Origin: JADJOY01 sp046331705 [NCBI: bacterium]
Lineage (GTDB): Bacteria; JADJOY01
Reading direction: 5' to 3'
DNA: 64,000 bases
Assembly: GCA_046331705.1 (NCBI GenBank)
Contig: JAXLQJ010000042.1
Span: 1 to 64,000, forward strand
Part shown: piece after piece, positions 45,450 through 55,998 of the stretch
Layout of the letters: every line of letters starts with the position of its first letter
Numbering within the stretch: position 1 is the stretch's first letter
Position numbers and translations under genes: made by a program
Notes under the pieces: model-generated
The model's database searches: none
Seen by the model: only the letters and a program-made list of their open reading frames with translations
Told to the model about the DNA's origin: nothing

Positions 45450-46267
45450 AGCGCCCGCTCGCCGTGCTCGCCGTCAACGGCGCGCTCGTCGCCATCGCGA
45501 CGCTCACGTTGGTGCCATTTCTCTGGATGGTGAGCGCCTCGCTGATGCCCACCGGCGAGGCGAGCCAGATCCCGCCGCGCTTCCTGCCCAGCCAGGTCAC
45601 GTTCGAGCACTACCGGCTGCTGCTCACGCGCCTCGACCTGGGGCGCCACCTCGGGGTGAGCCTGGTGCTGGCGAGCGCGATCACGGCGCTCGGGCTCGCG
45701 TTCAACTCGATGGCCGGCTACGCGTTCGGCAAGCTCCCGTTCGCCGGCCGCGAGCGCATCTTCCAGGTGCTGCTGGCAGCCCTGGTGATCCCCGCGCAGG
45801 TCGCGATGCTACCGCTCTTCCTGCTGCTCAAGGCGCTCGGCCTGGTCAACACGCTGGCGGGAGTCGTCGTTCCTGGACTGGCCAGCGTCTTCGGCATCTT
45901 CCTCGTCCGTCAGCACGCCCAGGGCATTCCGGACAGCATCCTCGACGCGGCGCGCGTGGACGGCGCAGGCGAGATCCGGATCTTCCGCTCCATCGCGCTT
46001 CGGCTGCTGACTCCCATCCTCGTGACGCTGGCCCTGTTCTCGTTCATGGGTGCCTGGAACGACTTCCTCTGGCCGCTGGTGGTGCTCACCGACGACCGCC
46101 TCTACACCTTGCCGGTGGCGCTCGCCAATCTGGTGGGTGAGCACGTGCAGGACACGGAGCTCGTGATGGCGGGCGCCGTGGTGACGGTGCTGCCGGTGGT
46201 GCTTCTCTTCGTTGCGCTGCAGCGCTACTACGTGGCGGGGCTGATGGCGGGAGGGGTGAAGGGTTGA
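45446..46267 (+). CDS. Sugar ABC transporter permease (MalG/UgpE type)
   Basis: 273 aa from ATG at 45446. Six spans, with EAA-type loop DAARVDGAGEIRIFRSIALR (shown here as 20 residues). The N-terminal block LVPFLWMVSASLMP is characteristic of the MalG group. It forms a heterodimer with the preceding permease. Its stop overlaps the TTG start of the next gene. The ATPase is not in this operon; the UgpC/MsmK-type gene at 57.7-58.9 kb is the likely partner. Confidence 0.94.
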   Translation: MKRPLAVLAVNGALVAIATLTLVPFLWMVSASLMPTGEASQIPPRFLPSQVTFEHYRLLLTRLDLGRHLGVSLVLASAITALGLAFNSMAGYAFGKLPFAGRERIFQVLLAALVIPAQVAMLPLFLLLKALGLVNTLAGVVVPGLASVFGIFLVRQHAQGIPDSILDAARVDGAGEIRIFRSIALRLLTPILVTLALFSFMGAWNDFLWPLVVLTDDRLYTLPVALANLVGEHVQDTELVMAGAVVTVLPVVLLFVALQRYYVAGLMAGGVKG

Positions 46268-49200
46268 TTCGCTCTCATCGACACGGTTGCGCGGGCGCAC
46301 GTCTGGCGGCGGCGCTCGTCGCGCTGGCGCTCGTCGGTGGCGCGTCCGGCGAGGCTCGCGCTGCGAGCGTCGTGCTCGACACGTTCGACACCCTCGACGG
46401 CTGGACCACCGCGGCCTCGGAGGGGGCGGAGGTGCGCATCTCGACCGCTCCCGGGCCGAGCGGCAACGCGATGCGCATCGACTACGACCTGAGCCGCGGG
46501 CGCGGCTACGTGATTCTGCGCAAGGCTTTCCCGCTCGAGCTCCCGTCGAACTACGCCATCAGCTTCAAGCTGCGCGGCGAAGGCCTGCACAACGACTTCG
46601 AGCTCAAGCTCGTCGACCCCACCGGGCAACGCGTGTGGTGGCGCAAGCAGCGCGATTATTCCTTCCCGGTCGAATGGCAGCGGGTGGTGGTGCGGCGCTC
46701 GCGGCTCGAGTTCGCCTGGGGAACCACCAACGCGGACCTCACGCAGCTCGGCTCGCTCGAGCTCGCGATCGTGGCGAGCGACGGCGGCAAGGGGACCGTC
46801 TGGATCGACGACCTCGCCTTCGAGAAGCGCGAGCCCACCGCGGCCGAGCGACCCGCGCCCAGCGTGAGCCCCTCGTCGTTTCGCGAGGGCTTCGAGGGCG
46901 CGAAGCTGCTCGACGGCGCGCTCGACACGGCGTGGAAGAGCAAGCCGTTGCCCCGCGAGCAGCAGGTGACGATCGACTTCGGAACGAACCTCGAATACGG
47001 CGGCTTGATCCTCGACTGGGATCGCGACGACTACGCCACCACCTACCAGATCGAAACTTCGAGCGACGGCAACGAGTGGACGCCCGCGTTCCGCACCACC
47101 ACGGGCGACGGCGGGCGCGTCTACGTGTACATGCCGGACGCCGAATCGCGCTTTCTGCGGGTCGCGATGCAGCGCTCGAGCCGCGCACGCGGTTACGGCA
47201 TCCGCGAGCTCGCCGTCCAGCCGTACTCGTTCTCCGCGTCGCCCAACCAGTTCTTCGAGGCGATCGCCGCGGAAGCGCCTGCGGGCACGTATCCGCGCTA
47301 TTTCCAGGGCAAACAGACCTACTGGACGGTGATCGGCGTTCCCGAGGACAGCAAGGAAGCGCTGCTCAACACCGACGGCATGCTGGAGCTCGGCCGCGGC
47401 GAGCTCTCCATCGAGCCGATCCTGCGCACCGACTCGGGCCCGATCACCTGGGCCCAGGCGGACCTCACCCAAACGCTCGCCGACGGCTATCTGCCGATTC
47501 CATCCGTCACGTGGCGCACCGCGGATCTGACCCTCACGGTCACGGCGGTGGCTGCTGGCGAGGCCGGTCACGCCGTCCTCTACGCCCGCTACCGCGTGGA
47601 GAACCACGGCGCCGACGATGCGCCACTCGCGCTCTTCCTGGCCATGCGGCCATTCCAGGTCCTACCGCCGTGGCAGAACCTGAACATGTCGGGCGGTGTC
47701 GCCCACGTGCAGGAGGTGCGCTTCGAGGGTACGGCGGCGCACATCAACGGCAACGTCGTGATGCCGCTCACGCCGCCCGATCGTTTCGGCGCGGCGAGCT
47801 TCGAGCAAGGCACCATCACCCGCTACGTCCTCGCCGGCGAGATCCCGGCGCAGCCCACGGCGTACGATCCGTTCGGCCTCGCGTCCGCCGCGTACCAGTA
47901 CAACCTCTACCTCGCGCCGGGCACCTCCACCGAGGTGGACGTCGCCGTGCCCTTCGACCCCAAGGCGGACGGCCGTGACGTGGCGGCGCGCGGCTTCGAC
48001 CAGGCGCTCGCGCAGACCGCGGACCGTTGGCGGCGCCTCCTCGATCGCGTCCAGCTGGACGTGCCCGAGAGCGCCCGCGAGGACGCGAACGCAGCCAAGA
48101 GCACCCTCGCCTACCTGCTGATCAATCGCGACGGTCCGGCGATCCAACCTGGATCGCGCACCTACCAGCGCTCGTGGATCCGCGACGGCGCGATCAGCTC
48201 GGCGGCGCTGCTGCGCGCCGGCTTTACCGAGGAGGTCCGCTCGTTCCTGCGTTGGTATGCGAGCTTCCAGGCGCCCGACGGCATGATCCCGTGCTGCGTC
48301 GACCGCCGCGGCGCGGATCTCACCGCCGAGCACGACAGCGCGGGCGCGTTCATCCACACGCTCGCGGACTACTACCGCTTCACCCGCGACGTCGGCTTCG
48401 TGTTCGAGCTCTGGCCGAACGTGATCCGCGCCGTCGACTACATGGCCAACCTGCGCGCGACCCAGATGACGGATGCCTTCCGCACTCCCGACAAGATCGA
48501 TCGCTTCGGGCTTCTGCCCGAGTCGATCAGCCACGAGGGCTACTCGGCCCACGCCGTCCACTCGTACTGGGACGACTTCTTCGCCCTGCGCGGCCTCAGC
48601 GACGCCGCCGAGCTGGCACCGGTGCTCGGGGACGACCAGAACGCGCTTCGCTTCGGCGAGCTTCGCGATTCGTTCCGCGAGACGCTGCTCGCGTCCATCC
48701 ACCACACCGTCGAGCGCCAGAGCCTCGCGTACCTGCCCGGCTCGGTCGAGCTCGGCGATTTCGATCCCACCTCCACCGCCATCGCGCTGGTGCTCGATCT
48801 CGACCTCGGCGACGAGGTCGGCGCGCTGATCGGCCGCACGCTCGACCGCTACGTGAGCGAGGTGCGCCATCGCTTCTCCACCGGTGACTGGGACGCCTTC
48901 TCGCCCTACGAGCTACGCAACGTGGCGGCGCTGACCCGGCTCGGCAGGCGCGCGGACGCCACCGCGTTGCTCGATCAGCTCCTGCGCTATCGCCGGCCGA
49001 TCGCCTGGAACGAGTGGGCCGAGATCGTGTGGCGCGACGCCGACGCGCCGCGCTTCATCGGCGACATGCCGCACACCTGGGTGGGTGCCGGCTATGCGAA
49101 CGCGCTACGCGATCTCTTCGCCTACGAGCGCGGCGCGGATCGAGCCCTCGTGCTCGGCGCGGGGCTGCCGCCGGAGTGGGTGTCCAGCGATGGCGGCATC

Positions 49201-49443
49201 GACGTCCGGCGCATGCCGACCTTCTACGGACCGCTCAGCTATTCGATGAAGGCCGAGTCGGCCAACCGCGTGCGGGTTCGGATCCAACCCACCGTCTCGA
49301 TGCCGCCGGGCAAGATCGTGGTCGCGTCGCCGCTCGACCGCCCCATCCGCGGCGTCGAGGCCCGCCGGCCCGGCGTGCGTGCCGTCGAGAACGACCGCCT
49401 GGTGATCGACCAGCTCCCCGCGGACTTCGTCGTCACCTTCTGA
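46264..49443 (+). CDS. Secreted multidomain protein: CBM-like, discoidin and six-hairpin glycosidase domains
   Basis: 1059 aa from TTG at 46264, overlapping the permease stop; GGAGG lies 9 nt upstream and no ATG gives a signal peptide. Residues 1-33 are a signal peptide (LVALALVGGASGEARAA). Residues ~34-190 look like a galactose-binding/CBM jelly roll (FDTLDGWTTAASEGAEVRIS to WIDDLAFEKRE). Residues ~200-320 are an F5/8 type C (discoidin) domain. A beta-sandwich then leads to an (alpha/alpha)6-barrel at about 610-960, with RSWIRDGAISSAALLRAG and DGMIPCCVDRRGADLTAEHD. Acidic residues in the latter could be catalytic. Substrate unknown, but the operon suggests an oligo- or polyglucan. Confidence 0.85.
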   Translation: MIRSHRHGCAGARLAAALVALALVGGASGEARAASVVLDTFDTLDGWTTAASEGAEVRISTAPGPSGNAMRIDYDLSRGRGYVILRKAFPLELPSNYAISFKLRGEGLHNDFELKLVDPTGQRVWWRKQRDYSFPVEWQRVVVRRSRLEFAWGTTNADLTQLGSLELAIVASDGGKGTVWIDDLAFEKREPTAAERPAPSVSPSSFREGFEGAKLLDGALDTAWKSKPLPREQQVTIDFGTNLEYGGLILDWDRDDYATTYQIETSSDGNEWTPAFRTTTGDGGRVYVYMPDAESRFLRVAMQRSSRARGYGIRELAVQPYSFSASPNQFFEAIAAEAPAGTYPRYFQGKQTYWTVIGVPEDSKEALLNTDGMLELGRGELSIEPILRTDSGPITWAQADLTQTLADGYLPIPSVTWRTADLTLTVTAVAAGEAGHAVLYARYRVENHGADDAPLALFLAMRPFQVLPPWQNLNMSGGVAHVQEVRFEGTAAHINGNVVMPLTPPDRFGAASFEQGTITRYVLAGEIPAQPTAYDPFGLASAAYQYNLYLAPGTSTEVDVAVPFDPKADGRDVAARGFDQALAQTADRWRRLLDRVQLDVPESAREDANAAKSTLAYLLINRDGPAIQPGSRTYQRSWIRDGAISSAALLRAGFTEEVRSFLRWYASFQAPDGMIPCCVDRRGADLTAEHDSAGAFIHTLADYYRFTRDVGFVFELWPNVIRAVDYMANLRATQMTDAFRTPDKIDRFGLLPESISHEGYSAHAVHSYWDDFFALRGLSDAAELAPVLGDDQNALRFGELRDSFRETLLASIHHTVERQSLAYLPGSVELGDFDPTSTAIALVLDLDLGDEVGALIGRTLDRYVSEVRHRFSTGDWDAFSPYELRNVAALTRLGRRADATALLDQLLRYRRPIAWNEWAEIVWRDADAPRFIGDMPHTWVGAGYANALRDLFAYERGADRALVLGAGLPPEWVSSDGGIDVRRMPTFYGPLSYSMKAESANRVRVRIQPTVSMPPGKIVVASPLDRPIRGVEARRPGVRAVENDRLVIDQLPADFVVTF

Positions 49444-49540
49444 TGGATCGCGCGTCCGCCCAGCGCCCGCGCTCCATCGATTCCCGTCGAGGGCTCGCCG
49501 CGTCGCACGCCGCGCCCTCGCCACGATCCCGAGGTGCCCG

Positions 49541-52500
49541 ATGACCGAACCGACCGCGATGCCGCGTCTCGATCGCCTTCAGGATGGGTTCCCGCACGGC
49601 CGCGTGCTCTCGAACGGTCGCATGCAAACCCTCGTCACCGGCGCGGGTGCGGGCTTCACGACCTGGGACGGCCTCGCGCTCACCGGCTGGTCGGGCGACC
49701 GCACCTGCGACGACGAGGGGACCTTCGTCTTCTGCCGCGACGTCCACACGGGACGCGTGTGGTCGCTCGGCGCGCGGCCGGTGCCGAGCTGCCCCGATGC
49801 GTACGTCGTCACGGGCGTGCCAGGATGCGTGCGTTTCGAGCGCGAGGACGGCGAGCTCGAGGCGGTCTGCGAGATCGCGATCGCGCCCGAGGACGACGTC
49901 GAGCTGCGGCGGGTGCGGATCGCCAACCGCGGCGAGCGGCCGCGCCGGCTCGAGCTCACCACCTACCTCGAGGTGGTCATCCACCATCCCGGGGCGCACG
50001 CCGCCCATCCCGTCTTCTCGCGCCTCTTCGTGGCGACCGAGTGGGACGCCGCGGCCCAGACGCTGCTGGCGCGGCGGCGCCCCTACTCGCCCGGTGCGCG
50101 AGCGCCATGGCTCGCGCAGGCCTGGGTGGGACCCGGCACGCTCGAGATCGAGACCGACCGCAAGCGATTCCTCGGCAGAGGTGGAGACCGCGCCGCGCCA
50201 CGCGCCATCGTCGCCGGCATCCCGCTCTCCGGCTCCGTCGGCAGCGTGCTGGATCCGGTGTTCGCGATCCGCCGCACCGTCGACGTGGGGGCGGGTGAAA
50301 CCGTGGAGCTCGCGTCGCTGGTGGCGGCGGCGAACGACCGTGAAAGCGCGCTGGCGCAGCTCGGCCGGCTCGTCGACCCTTCTCGCTGGTCGGGCGTCTT
50401 CGAGGCGGCCGCTCAGCAGGAGCTCGAGCGCCTCGACCGGCTCGGCGCGAGCACCCGTGACGCGGATTTTCTCCACGAGCTCGCGACGGCGCTGCTCTAC
50501 GGCCGAGTCGCCGCACCCGCGCACACACCCGCCGCTTCGCCGCCGATGCGCGCCGCCCAGGCACGCGCCTATTGGAACGCGCTGGGCCTCGCCGTTCCGG
50601 TTGGCGACGACGTCGTCGACGCGGTGGGCGCGGAGCTCGCTGCAGCGCACGCGACCACGAGCTACCCCAGCGGCGCCGGGAGCGCGGCGGTGCCGTCGCA
50701 CGCCGCGGTCTCGGCCACCGTCGCCGCGACCGTCGCCGCGACCGAGCCGCTCGCCTTCGACAACGGCTACGGCGGCTTCTCCGAGTCAGGCGACGAATAC
50801 GTGATCCGCATCGTCCCGGACGGTGGCCACGCGGGGCTGCCGCCGCTCCCGTGGATCAACGCGATCTCGAACGCGCATTTCGGCTGCCTCGTGACCGAGT
50901 CCGGCGCCGGCTACACCTGGAGTCGCAACTCCCGCGAGCACCGGCTCACGCCGTGGTCGAACGATCCGGTGAGCGACCCGCACGGCGAGGCGCTCTACGT
51001 CCGCGACGATTCGAACGGACGGCTGTGGTCGCCCTGTCCCGGTCCGGTCGTCTCCGCCGAACCGTGCGAGGTGCGCCACGGCTTCGGTTACACGCGTTTC
51101 CGCCGCGAGGTCGAGGGCCTCGCCCACGAGCTGACGGTCTTCGTCGCCCGCGACGCGCCGGTGAAGATCGCTTGGCTCGCGATCCACAACGCCGGCGACT
51201 CCCCGCGCGCCGTGACGGTGTCGAGCTACGCGCGCTTCGTCCTCGGCGTGTTGCCGAGCGACACCGTGCGCGCCGTGGTCACGAGCCTCGACGAGTCGAG
51301 CGGCGCGATCGTCGCACGCAATCCGGCCAGCCCGGATTTCGCCGATGGCTACACCTTCGCCGCCGTCGTCACCGACGCCGCGGTCGGATCGATCACCTGC
51401 ACGGGTGATCGCACGGCATTCCTCGGCCGCAACGGTTCCGTGTCCGCGCCCGCTGCCGTCGTCGCGCCTCACGGCGCTCTCGACGGCCGCACGGGCGCGG
51501 GCCTCGATCCGTGCGCCGCGTTCCGCGTGCCCATCCAGGTCCCCGCGCACGGCGGCGCGACACTCGCATTCCTCCTCGGCGAGACCACGGATCTCGACGA
51601 CGCACGCGCGCTGATCGCGAGCCTGAGCGAGCCCGGCGCCGTGCGCGCCGCCTTCGAGGAGGCGCGCTCCGAGTGGCACCACATGGTCTCCGCCGTGCGC
51701 GTGCGCACACCCGCTCCCGCCATCGACCGCATGCTGAGCGGCTGGCTCGCATACCAGACGCTCTCGTGCCGGCTGTGGGGTCGCTCCGCCTTCTATCAAT
51801 CGGGCGGCGCCTTCGGATTCCGCGATCAGCTCCAGGACAGCGCGGGCTTGCTTCATCATCGTCCCGGGCTGACTCGCGCCCAGATCCTGCTTCACGCGGG
51901 TCATCAATTCCGCGAAGGCGACGTGCTCCACTGGTGGCATCCACCCAAGGATCGCGGCACACGCACCCGCTTCTCCGACGATCTGGTGTGGCTGCCGTAC
52001 GTGACCGCGACGTACGTCCACGCCACCGGCGACGCGAGCGTGCTCGACGAGACGGCGCCGTTCCTGAGCCAGCGCGGCTGCTCGAGCCCGGCGAGGACGA
52101 GACGTATCTGGAGCCCGCGGACTCGGGCGAGTCCGCATCCGTCTACGAGCACTGCTGCCGGGTGCTCGATCGCTCGCTCACCCGCGGCGCGCACGGCCTG
52201 CCGCTCATGGGCACCGGCGACTGGAACGACGGCATGAATCGCGTCGGCCGCGAGGGTCGTGGCGAGAGCGTGTGGCTGGCGTTCTTCCTGGTCCACGTCA
52301 TCGACGCCTTCGCGCCGCTCGCCGAGGCGGCGCGGCGAGGGCGAGCGCGCGGCGCGATATCGCGCCTATCGGGACGAGCTTCGCCGCGCCATCGAGGCAC
52401 ACACCTGGGACGGTGCCTGGTACCGACGCGCGTACTACGACGACGGCACGCCGCTCGGCCGGGCCGCCGACGACGAGTGCCGCATCGACGCGCTGGCCCA

Positions 52501-53201
52501 GGCGTGGGCGGTGATCTCGGGCGTCGCCCCGCGCGAGCGCGCCGAGGCCGCGCTGGACGCGGTGGAACGCGAGCTGGTGCTCGACGATCCCGGCATGATC
52601 CGCCTGCTCACGCCTCCTTTCGACAAGACCGCGCGCGAGCCGGGCTACATCAAGGGGTACCTACCGGGGATCCGCGAGAACGGCGGCCAGTACACCCATG
52701 CCGCGCTGTGGGTGGTGCGCGCCCTCGCCGAGCTGGGCGCCGCGAGCGGGCCGTCGAGCTCTTCACCAAGCTCATTCCGTCCATCACGGACGGGATCGCG
52801 CCGCCGTGGACGTGTACCAGGTGGAGCCCTACGTGGTCGTGGCGGACATCTACGGCGTCGAGCCCCACGTCGGTCGCGGCGGCTGGACCTGGTACACGTG
52901 CCTGTCCGGCTGGATGCTGCGGGTGGGGCTGGAATCGATCCTCGGGCTCACCGTCGAGAACGGCTGCACGCTGGTGCTGGCGCCGCGCGTCCCCGACCTC
53001 GGGCCCAGATACGCGATCGATTGGCGCGCGCCGGATGGGCGAACGAGCTACGCGATCGAGGTCGCGAACCCCACGGGACGTGCGGCGCAGGTGGTGGCGG
53101 TGGCGCTCGACGGCGCAGCGCTCGACGTCGTCGCCGGTGCGGCGCGCATCCCCATCGCACGCGACGGCGCCACACATCGCGTCCAGGTGACGCTCGGTTG
53201 A
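49541..53201 (+). pseudogene. GH94-type phosphorylase (1,2-beta-oligoglucan phosphorylase / NdvB C-terminal-like), four frameshifts
   Basis: Reads through about 1220 codons if repaired. It starts at ATG 49541 with GAGG upstream. Two large beta-sandwich (GT36-type) regions precede a catalytic (alpha/alpha)6 barrel: FGFRDQLQDSAGLLHH, HWWHPPKDRGTRTRFSDDL, the catalytic acid segment GTGDWNDGMN, then PYVVVADIYG and GGWTWYTCLSGW near the end. Indels lie at about 52072-52079, in a GGG run at 52339-52341 (one extra G), at 52738-52741 (one C missing) and at 52770-52782. Without repair the product stops at 52237, after the barrel begins. Length exceeds cellobiose phosphorylases and fits SOGP-type or stand-alone NdvB-tail enzymes. 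Real decay or assembly error is open. Confidence 0.82.
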
Positions 53202-53243
53202 GCGCGAGCGCACACGCTCGCACGCACGAGGAGGTGTCGAACG

Positions 53244-53785
53244 ATGCCCAATCCAACGACCGGCCGGCGGCGCCGCCGTGCAGCGATCACCCTGGTTCTG
53301 GCAATGGCGTGCGCCTCCGGCGCCGCGCGCGCCAGCGACGACGCCCACACCCGTGTGACCGGAACGGTGCGCGTGGCCGCGCGTGAGCTGCCTGCCCAGA
53401 TCCGCGTGCTCTGCGACGACCCGCGCCAGCCCGAGATCCAGCTCGCCGTGGTCTTCGCAAGCGGCGCCGAGGCTGCCGGCCCGACGCCCTGTTCCTGTTC
53501 GGCGTCTTCGAAGGACCCGACGGCAAACCCGCGCCCATCGCCATCCAGATCACGCCCCCGAACGGCAAGCCGTGGAAGGCGTCCTACACCTCGTCGGCGG
53601 GCTGGTTCGGCGTCGAGAACGAATACCTCTTCAGCCTCAAACCTGCCGACGGCAAGGCCTTCCTGAAGCACGCAGCCGCGGCGAAGACCGTCACGGTGAC
53701 GATCGCCTCGCAGCAGGCGACGCTGGCGTTCACCTTCGCCGACGCCAGCGAATCGCTCGCCAAGGCCGCTGCCGCCTGCCGCTGA
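53244..53785 (+). pseudogene. Small secreted protein gene with one frameshift
   Basis: ATG at 53244 after GAGGAGG. Signal peptide (AITLVLAMACASGAARA), then RVTGTVRVAARELPAQIRVLCDDPRQPE and QLAVVFASGAEAAG in one frame. From about 53482 the sensible reading continues in another frame: DALFLFGVFEGPDGKPAP, WFGVENEYLFSLKPADGK and a helical end FADASESLAKAAAACR, stop at 53783-53785. One missing base near 53478-53486 explains it. Repaired length about 180 aa. Unknown family, likely periplasmic. Convergent with the cytochrome gene, 12 bp apart. Confidence 0.75.
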
Positions 53786-53797
53786 TCCGCGCGACGG

Positions 53798-55858
53798 TCA
53801 CGGTGGCGCGGACGAGAGCACCACGCCTTCGGCGAGGTCGCCGACCAGCGTCGCAACCGTCACCACCGGGACTCCGCTCGGCCTCGCCGCTGACTGCGCG
53901 CAGCAGCGCGGGATCGTGGCGGCGATGGTTCCAGGCGAGCTCGACGCGCAGCGGTCCGCTCGCCGCCGCGGCGGGCAGCACGATCTCGTCCACGCGTGCG
54001 TTTCGCGCGGGGATCTCGCCCAGCCGCCCCAGGCGCGCCACGGCCACAGGCGGTGATCGGTGATCGCCATGCCTTCGGCGTCCCACAGGCGCTTTCCCAG
54101 TCGAACGCCGTCCTCGGGACCGTCGAAGCCGCGATTCACGAGCTCGCGCCCATCGGCAGCGCGGACGCGGATCGCGAGCCAGGTCTGGGTGAGATCGTTC
54201 GGGCCCTCGGCGAACGCATGACCGACCCGCTCGGTGGCGCGCGTCTCGATGCGCACGATCGGCTGGCCCGCGCGGGTCCCGAGCGTGGCGGTCAGGCGGA
54301 CCAGCGGCAGCGCCGCCGCGGGCGGCTCGGAGACCGCGCCCCGTGCGGGTATCGGCAGGTTGCCCTTCAGGTGGGCGACCACGTCCGCCTCGGCCGCTTC
54401 GCCGCCGGCGATGCGAGCGACGTAGGTGCTGCCGCCCAGGAATCGATGGTCGAGGACCACGTAGCCCTCGAACGCGTAGAAGCGCGGCATGTGGCAGCGC
54501 TGGCAGCTCGCGCGGTCGAGGGCACCAGCCGCGTTCTCCCAGCTCCCGTATTGGTCCTGGACCACGTCGTGGAGACGGCCCCCGGTCGCCTCGCCGAGCG
54601 TCTGGAAATGACACGGACGGCAGCTCACCGGCGCCGCCAGCGCCGCGCGGAACTCGCGGCGGTGCAATCCGATGCGGCTCGAGACCAGCACGCTCGGGAC
54701 CTCGGACGTGCCCCGGAGGAAGGCGGGAAAGGAACCCGAGAGCTCGCTCAGGAAGCGGCGGCCCGCGCCGGAAAGCGGCGTGACCGCGATCGGCAGCGGA
54801 CCGTCTCCCGCGCTCGCGACCCTGCGATGACAGCTCACGCAATGCACGCCGGCGGCGTACCCCTCGCTCGCGATCGCCGCCTCGACTCCCACCCGCCGCG
54901 GATCGGCCGCGTGCGGCGCATGGCATTGCAGGCATTCGACCACCGCCGCACCGCCGCGCGCGGCGGCGAGGCGACGCACCATGCCCGTGAAGAGCGGATT
55001 CCGCGCCGCGTACGCATGCGTCGAGACGCGCCACGTCTCCGAGACCGAGATGTGGCAGCCGTCACACGCGTCCGGAACGATGGCGGCGAAGTCCTTCCCC
55101 GCGTTGACCAGCGCGTCGGGATCGCCGACGAGCGGCTCGATCACGCGCGACTGCCGCCACACGAACGAGGCCACGAGCGCGAGCGCCAGCGCCGCCACCG
55201 GCGCGGCCACGCGGACGAGCGGCGCGCGCCACGCGAACACACGCCCGGCGGACTCGCCTCCGACGCGCGCTCGGCGGCGTGATCCCAGCACGTGCAATCC
55301 ACCGGCGGCGAGCACCAACCCCGCCGTGATGACGTGGATGTACCAGAGCCCGTTGGCCGCGATGCCGCCGACCGTGAGGAGGCCCGCCAGGCTGCCGACC
55401 ACCCCGAGCGCCACCAGCAAGAGTCCCGTCGCCGTCGACGCTCTCACCCCACGCCGCAGCGCGCGAACGGCGAGCACGATCACGTAGCCGAGGAGCAGCA
55501 GCGCGATCACCCGATTGTGCAAGTTCGCGGCGGCGCGCTGCTCGGCGGTGATGACGCGCCGGCCTGCGGGATAAGCGAACAGGCTCACGATCAGCACCAG
55601 GCCGACCGGGAGGATCCACGGCAGCCTGCGCGCGCTGCGAACGCTGGGGCCGAAGACCTCCACCACGTGGACGAGGACGTAGAGCCCCACCCACGGCAAC
55701 AGCGCCACGCCCAGGGCGCCGTGGGCGAGCTGAATCAACTGCACCCACGGCGGCGGCTCGCGAACGAGAAGCGTGCCCACACCCGTCGTCGCGACCACGA
55801 CGAAGATCCCCGCGACCACTCCGCGCAGCCGCCCTTCCCAGCTCATTCGCTCGTGCAT
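53798..55858 (-). CDS. Membrane-anchored five-haem c-type cytochrome, with compensating frameshifts near the C-terminus
   Basis: 686 aa from ATG at 55858. Residues 1-~245 hold about six membrane spans (VVAGIFVVVATTGVGTLLV, LIQLAHGALGVALLPWVGLYVLVHVVEVF in parts, LPWILPVGLVLIVSLFAYPAG and others) with His residues that may bind b-haem. The exported part has five CxxCH motifs: CDGCH, CLQCH, CVSCH, CRPCH and CQRCH. It could pass electrons from the quinone pool outward. The C-terminal ~80 codons show RLGEIPARNARVDEIVLP and AWNHRRHDPALLRAVSGEAE in an alternate frame between about 54045 and 53872, then return to frame for VVTVATLVGDLAEGVVLSS. Two indels thus seem to cancel. Confidence 0.85.
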   Translation of the reverse strand: MHERMSWEGRLRGVVAGIFVVVATTGVGTLLVREPPPWVQLIQLAHGALGVALLPWVGLYVLVHVVEVFGPSVRSARRLPWILPVGLVLIVSLFAYPAGRRVITAEQRAAANLHNRVIALLLLGYVIVLAVRALRRGVRASTATGLLLVALGVVGSLAGLLTVGGIAANGLWYIHVITAGLVLAAGGLHVLGSRRRARVGGESAGRVFAWRAPLVRVAAPVAALALALVASFVWRQSRVIEPLVGDPDALVNAGKDFAAIVPDACDGCHISVSETWRVSTHAYAARNPLFTGMVRRLAAARGGAAVVECLQCHAPHAADPRRVGVEAAIASEGYAAGVHCVSCHRRVASAGDGPLPIAVTPLSGAGRRFLSELSGSFPAFLRGTSEVPSVLVSSRIGLHRREFRAALAAPVSCRPCHFQTLGEATGGRLHDVVQDQYGSWENAAGALDRASCQRCHMPRFYAFEGYVVLDHRFLGGSTYVARIAGGEAAEADVVAHLKGNLPIPARGAVSEPPAAALPLVRLTATLGTRAGQPIVRIETRATERVGHAFAEGPNDLTQTWLAIRVRAADGRELVNRGFDGPEDGVRLGKRLWDAEGMAITDHRLWPWRAWGGWARSPRETHAWTRSCCPPRRRADRCASSSPGTIAATIPRCCAQSAARPSGVPVVTVATLVGDLAEGVVLSSAPP

Positions 55859-55998
55859 GGCGCGCTCGGATTCTAGATGAAGGCGTCGCGCGTTGGATCG
55901 ACGGACCCGACCGACGAGCGCGACACGCACGTCACGAGCTGCACGGCGTCGCGGCGGCGCAGCGAGTCACGCCCACGCCGCCACGCGCCCGGGACGAC

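Noticed and set aside
53798-55858. Calling the multihaem protein MauG or a NapC/NirT protein
   Set aside because: Haem motif number, polytopic N-terminus and overall length do not match those families well enough.
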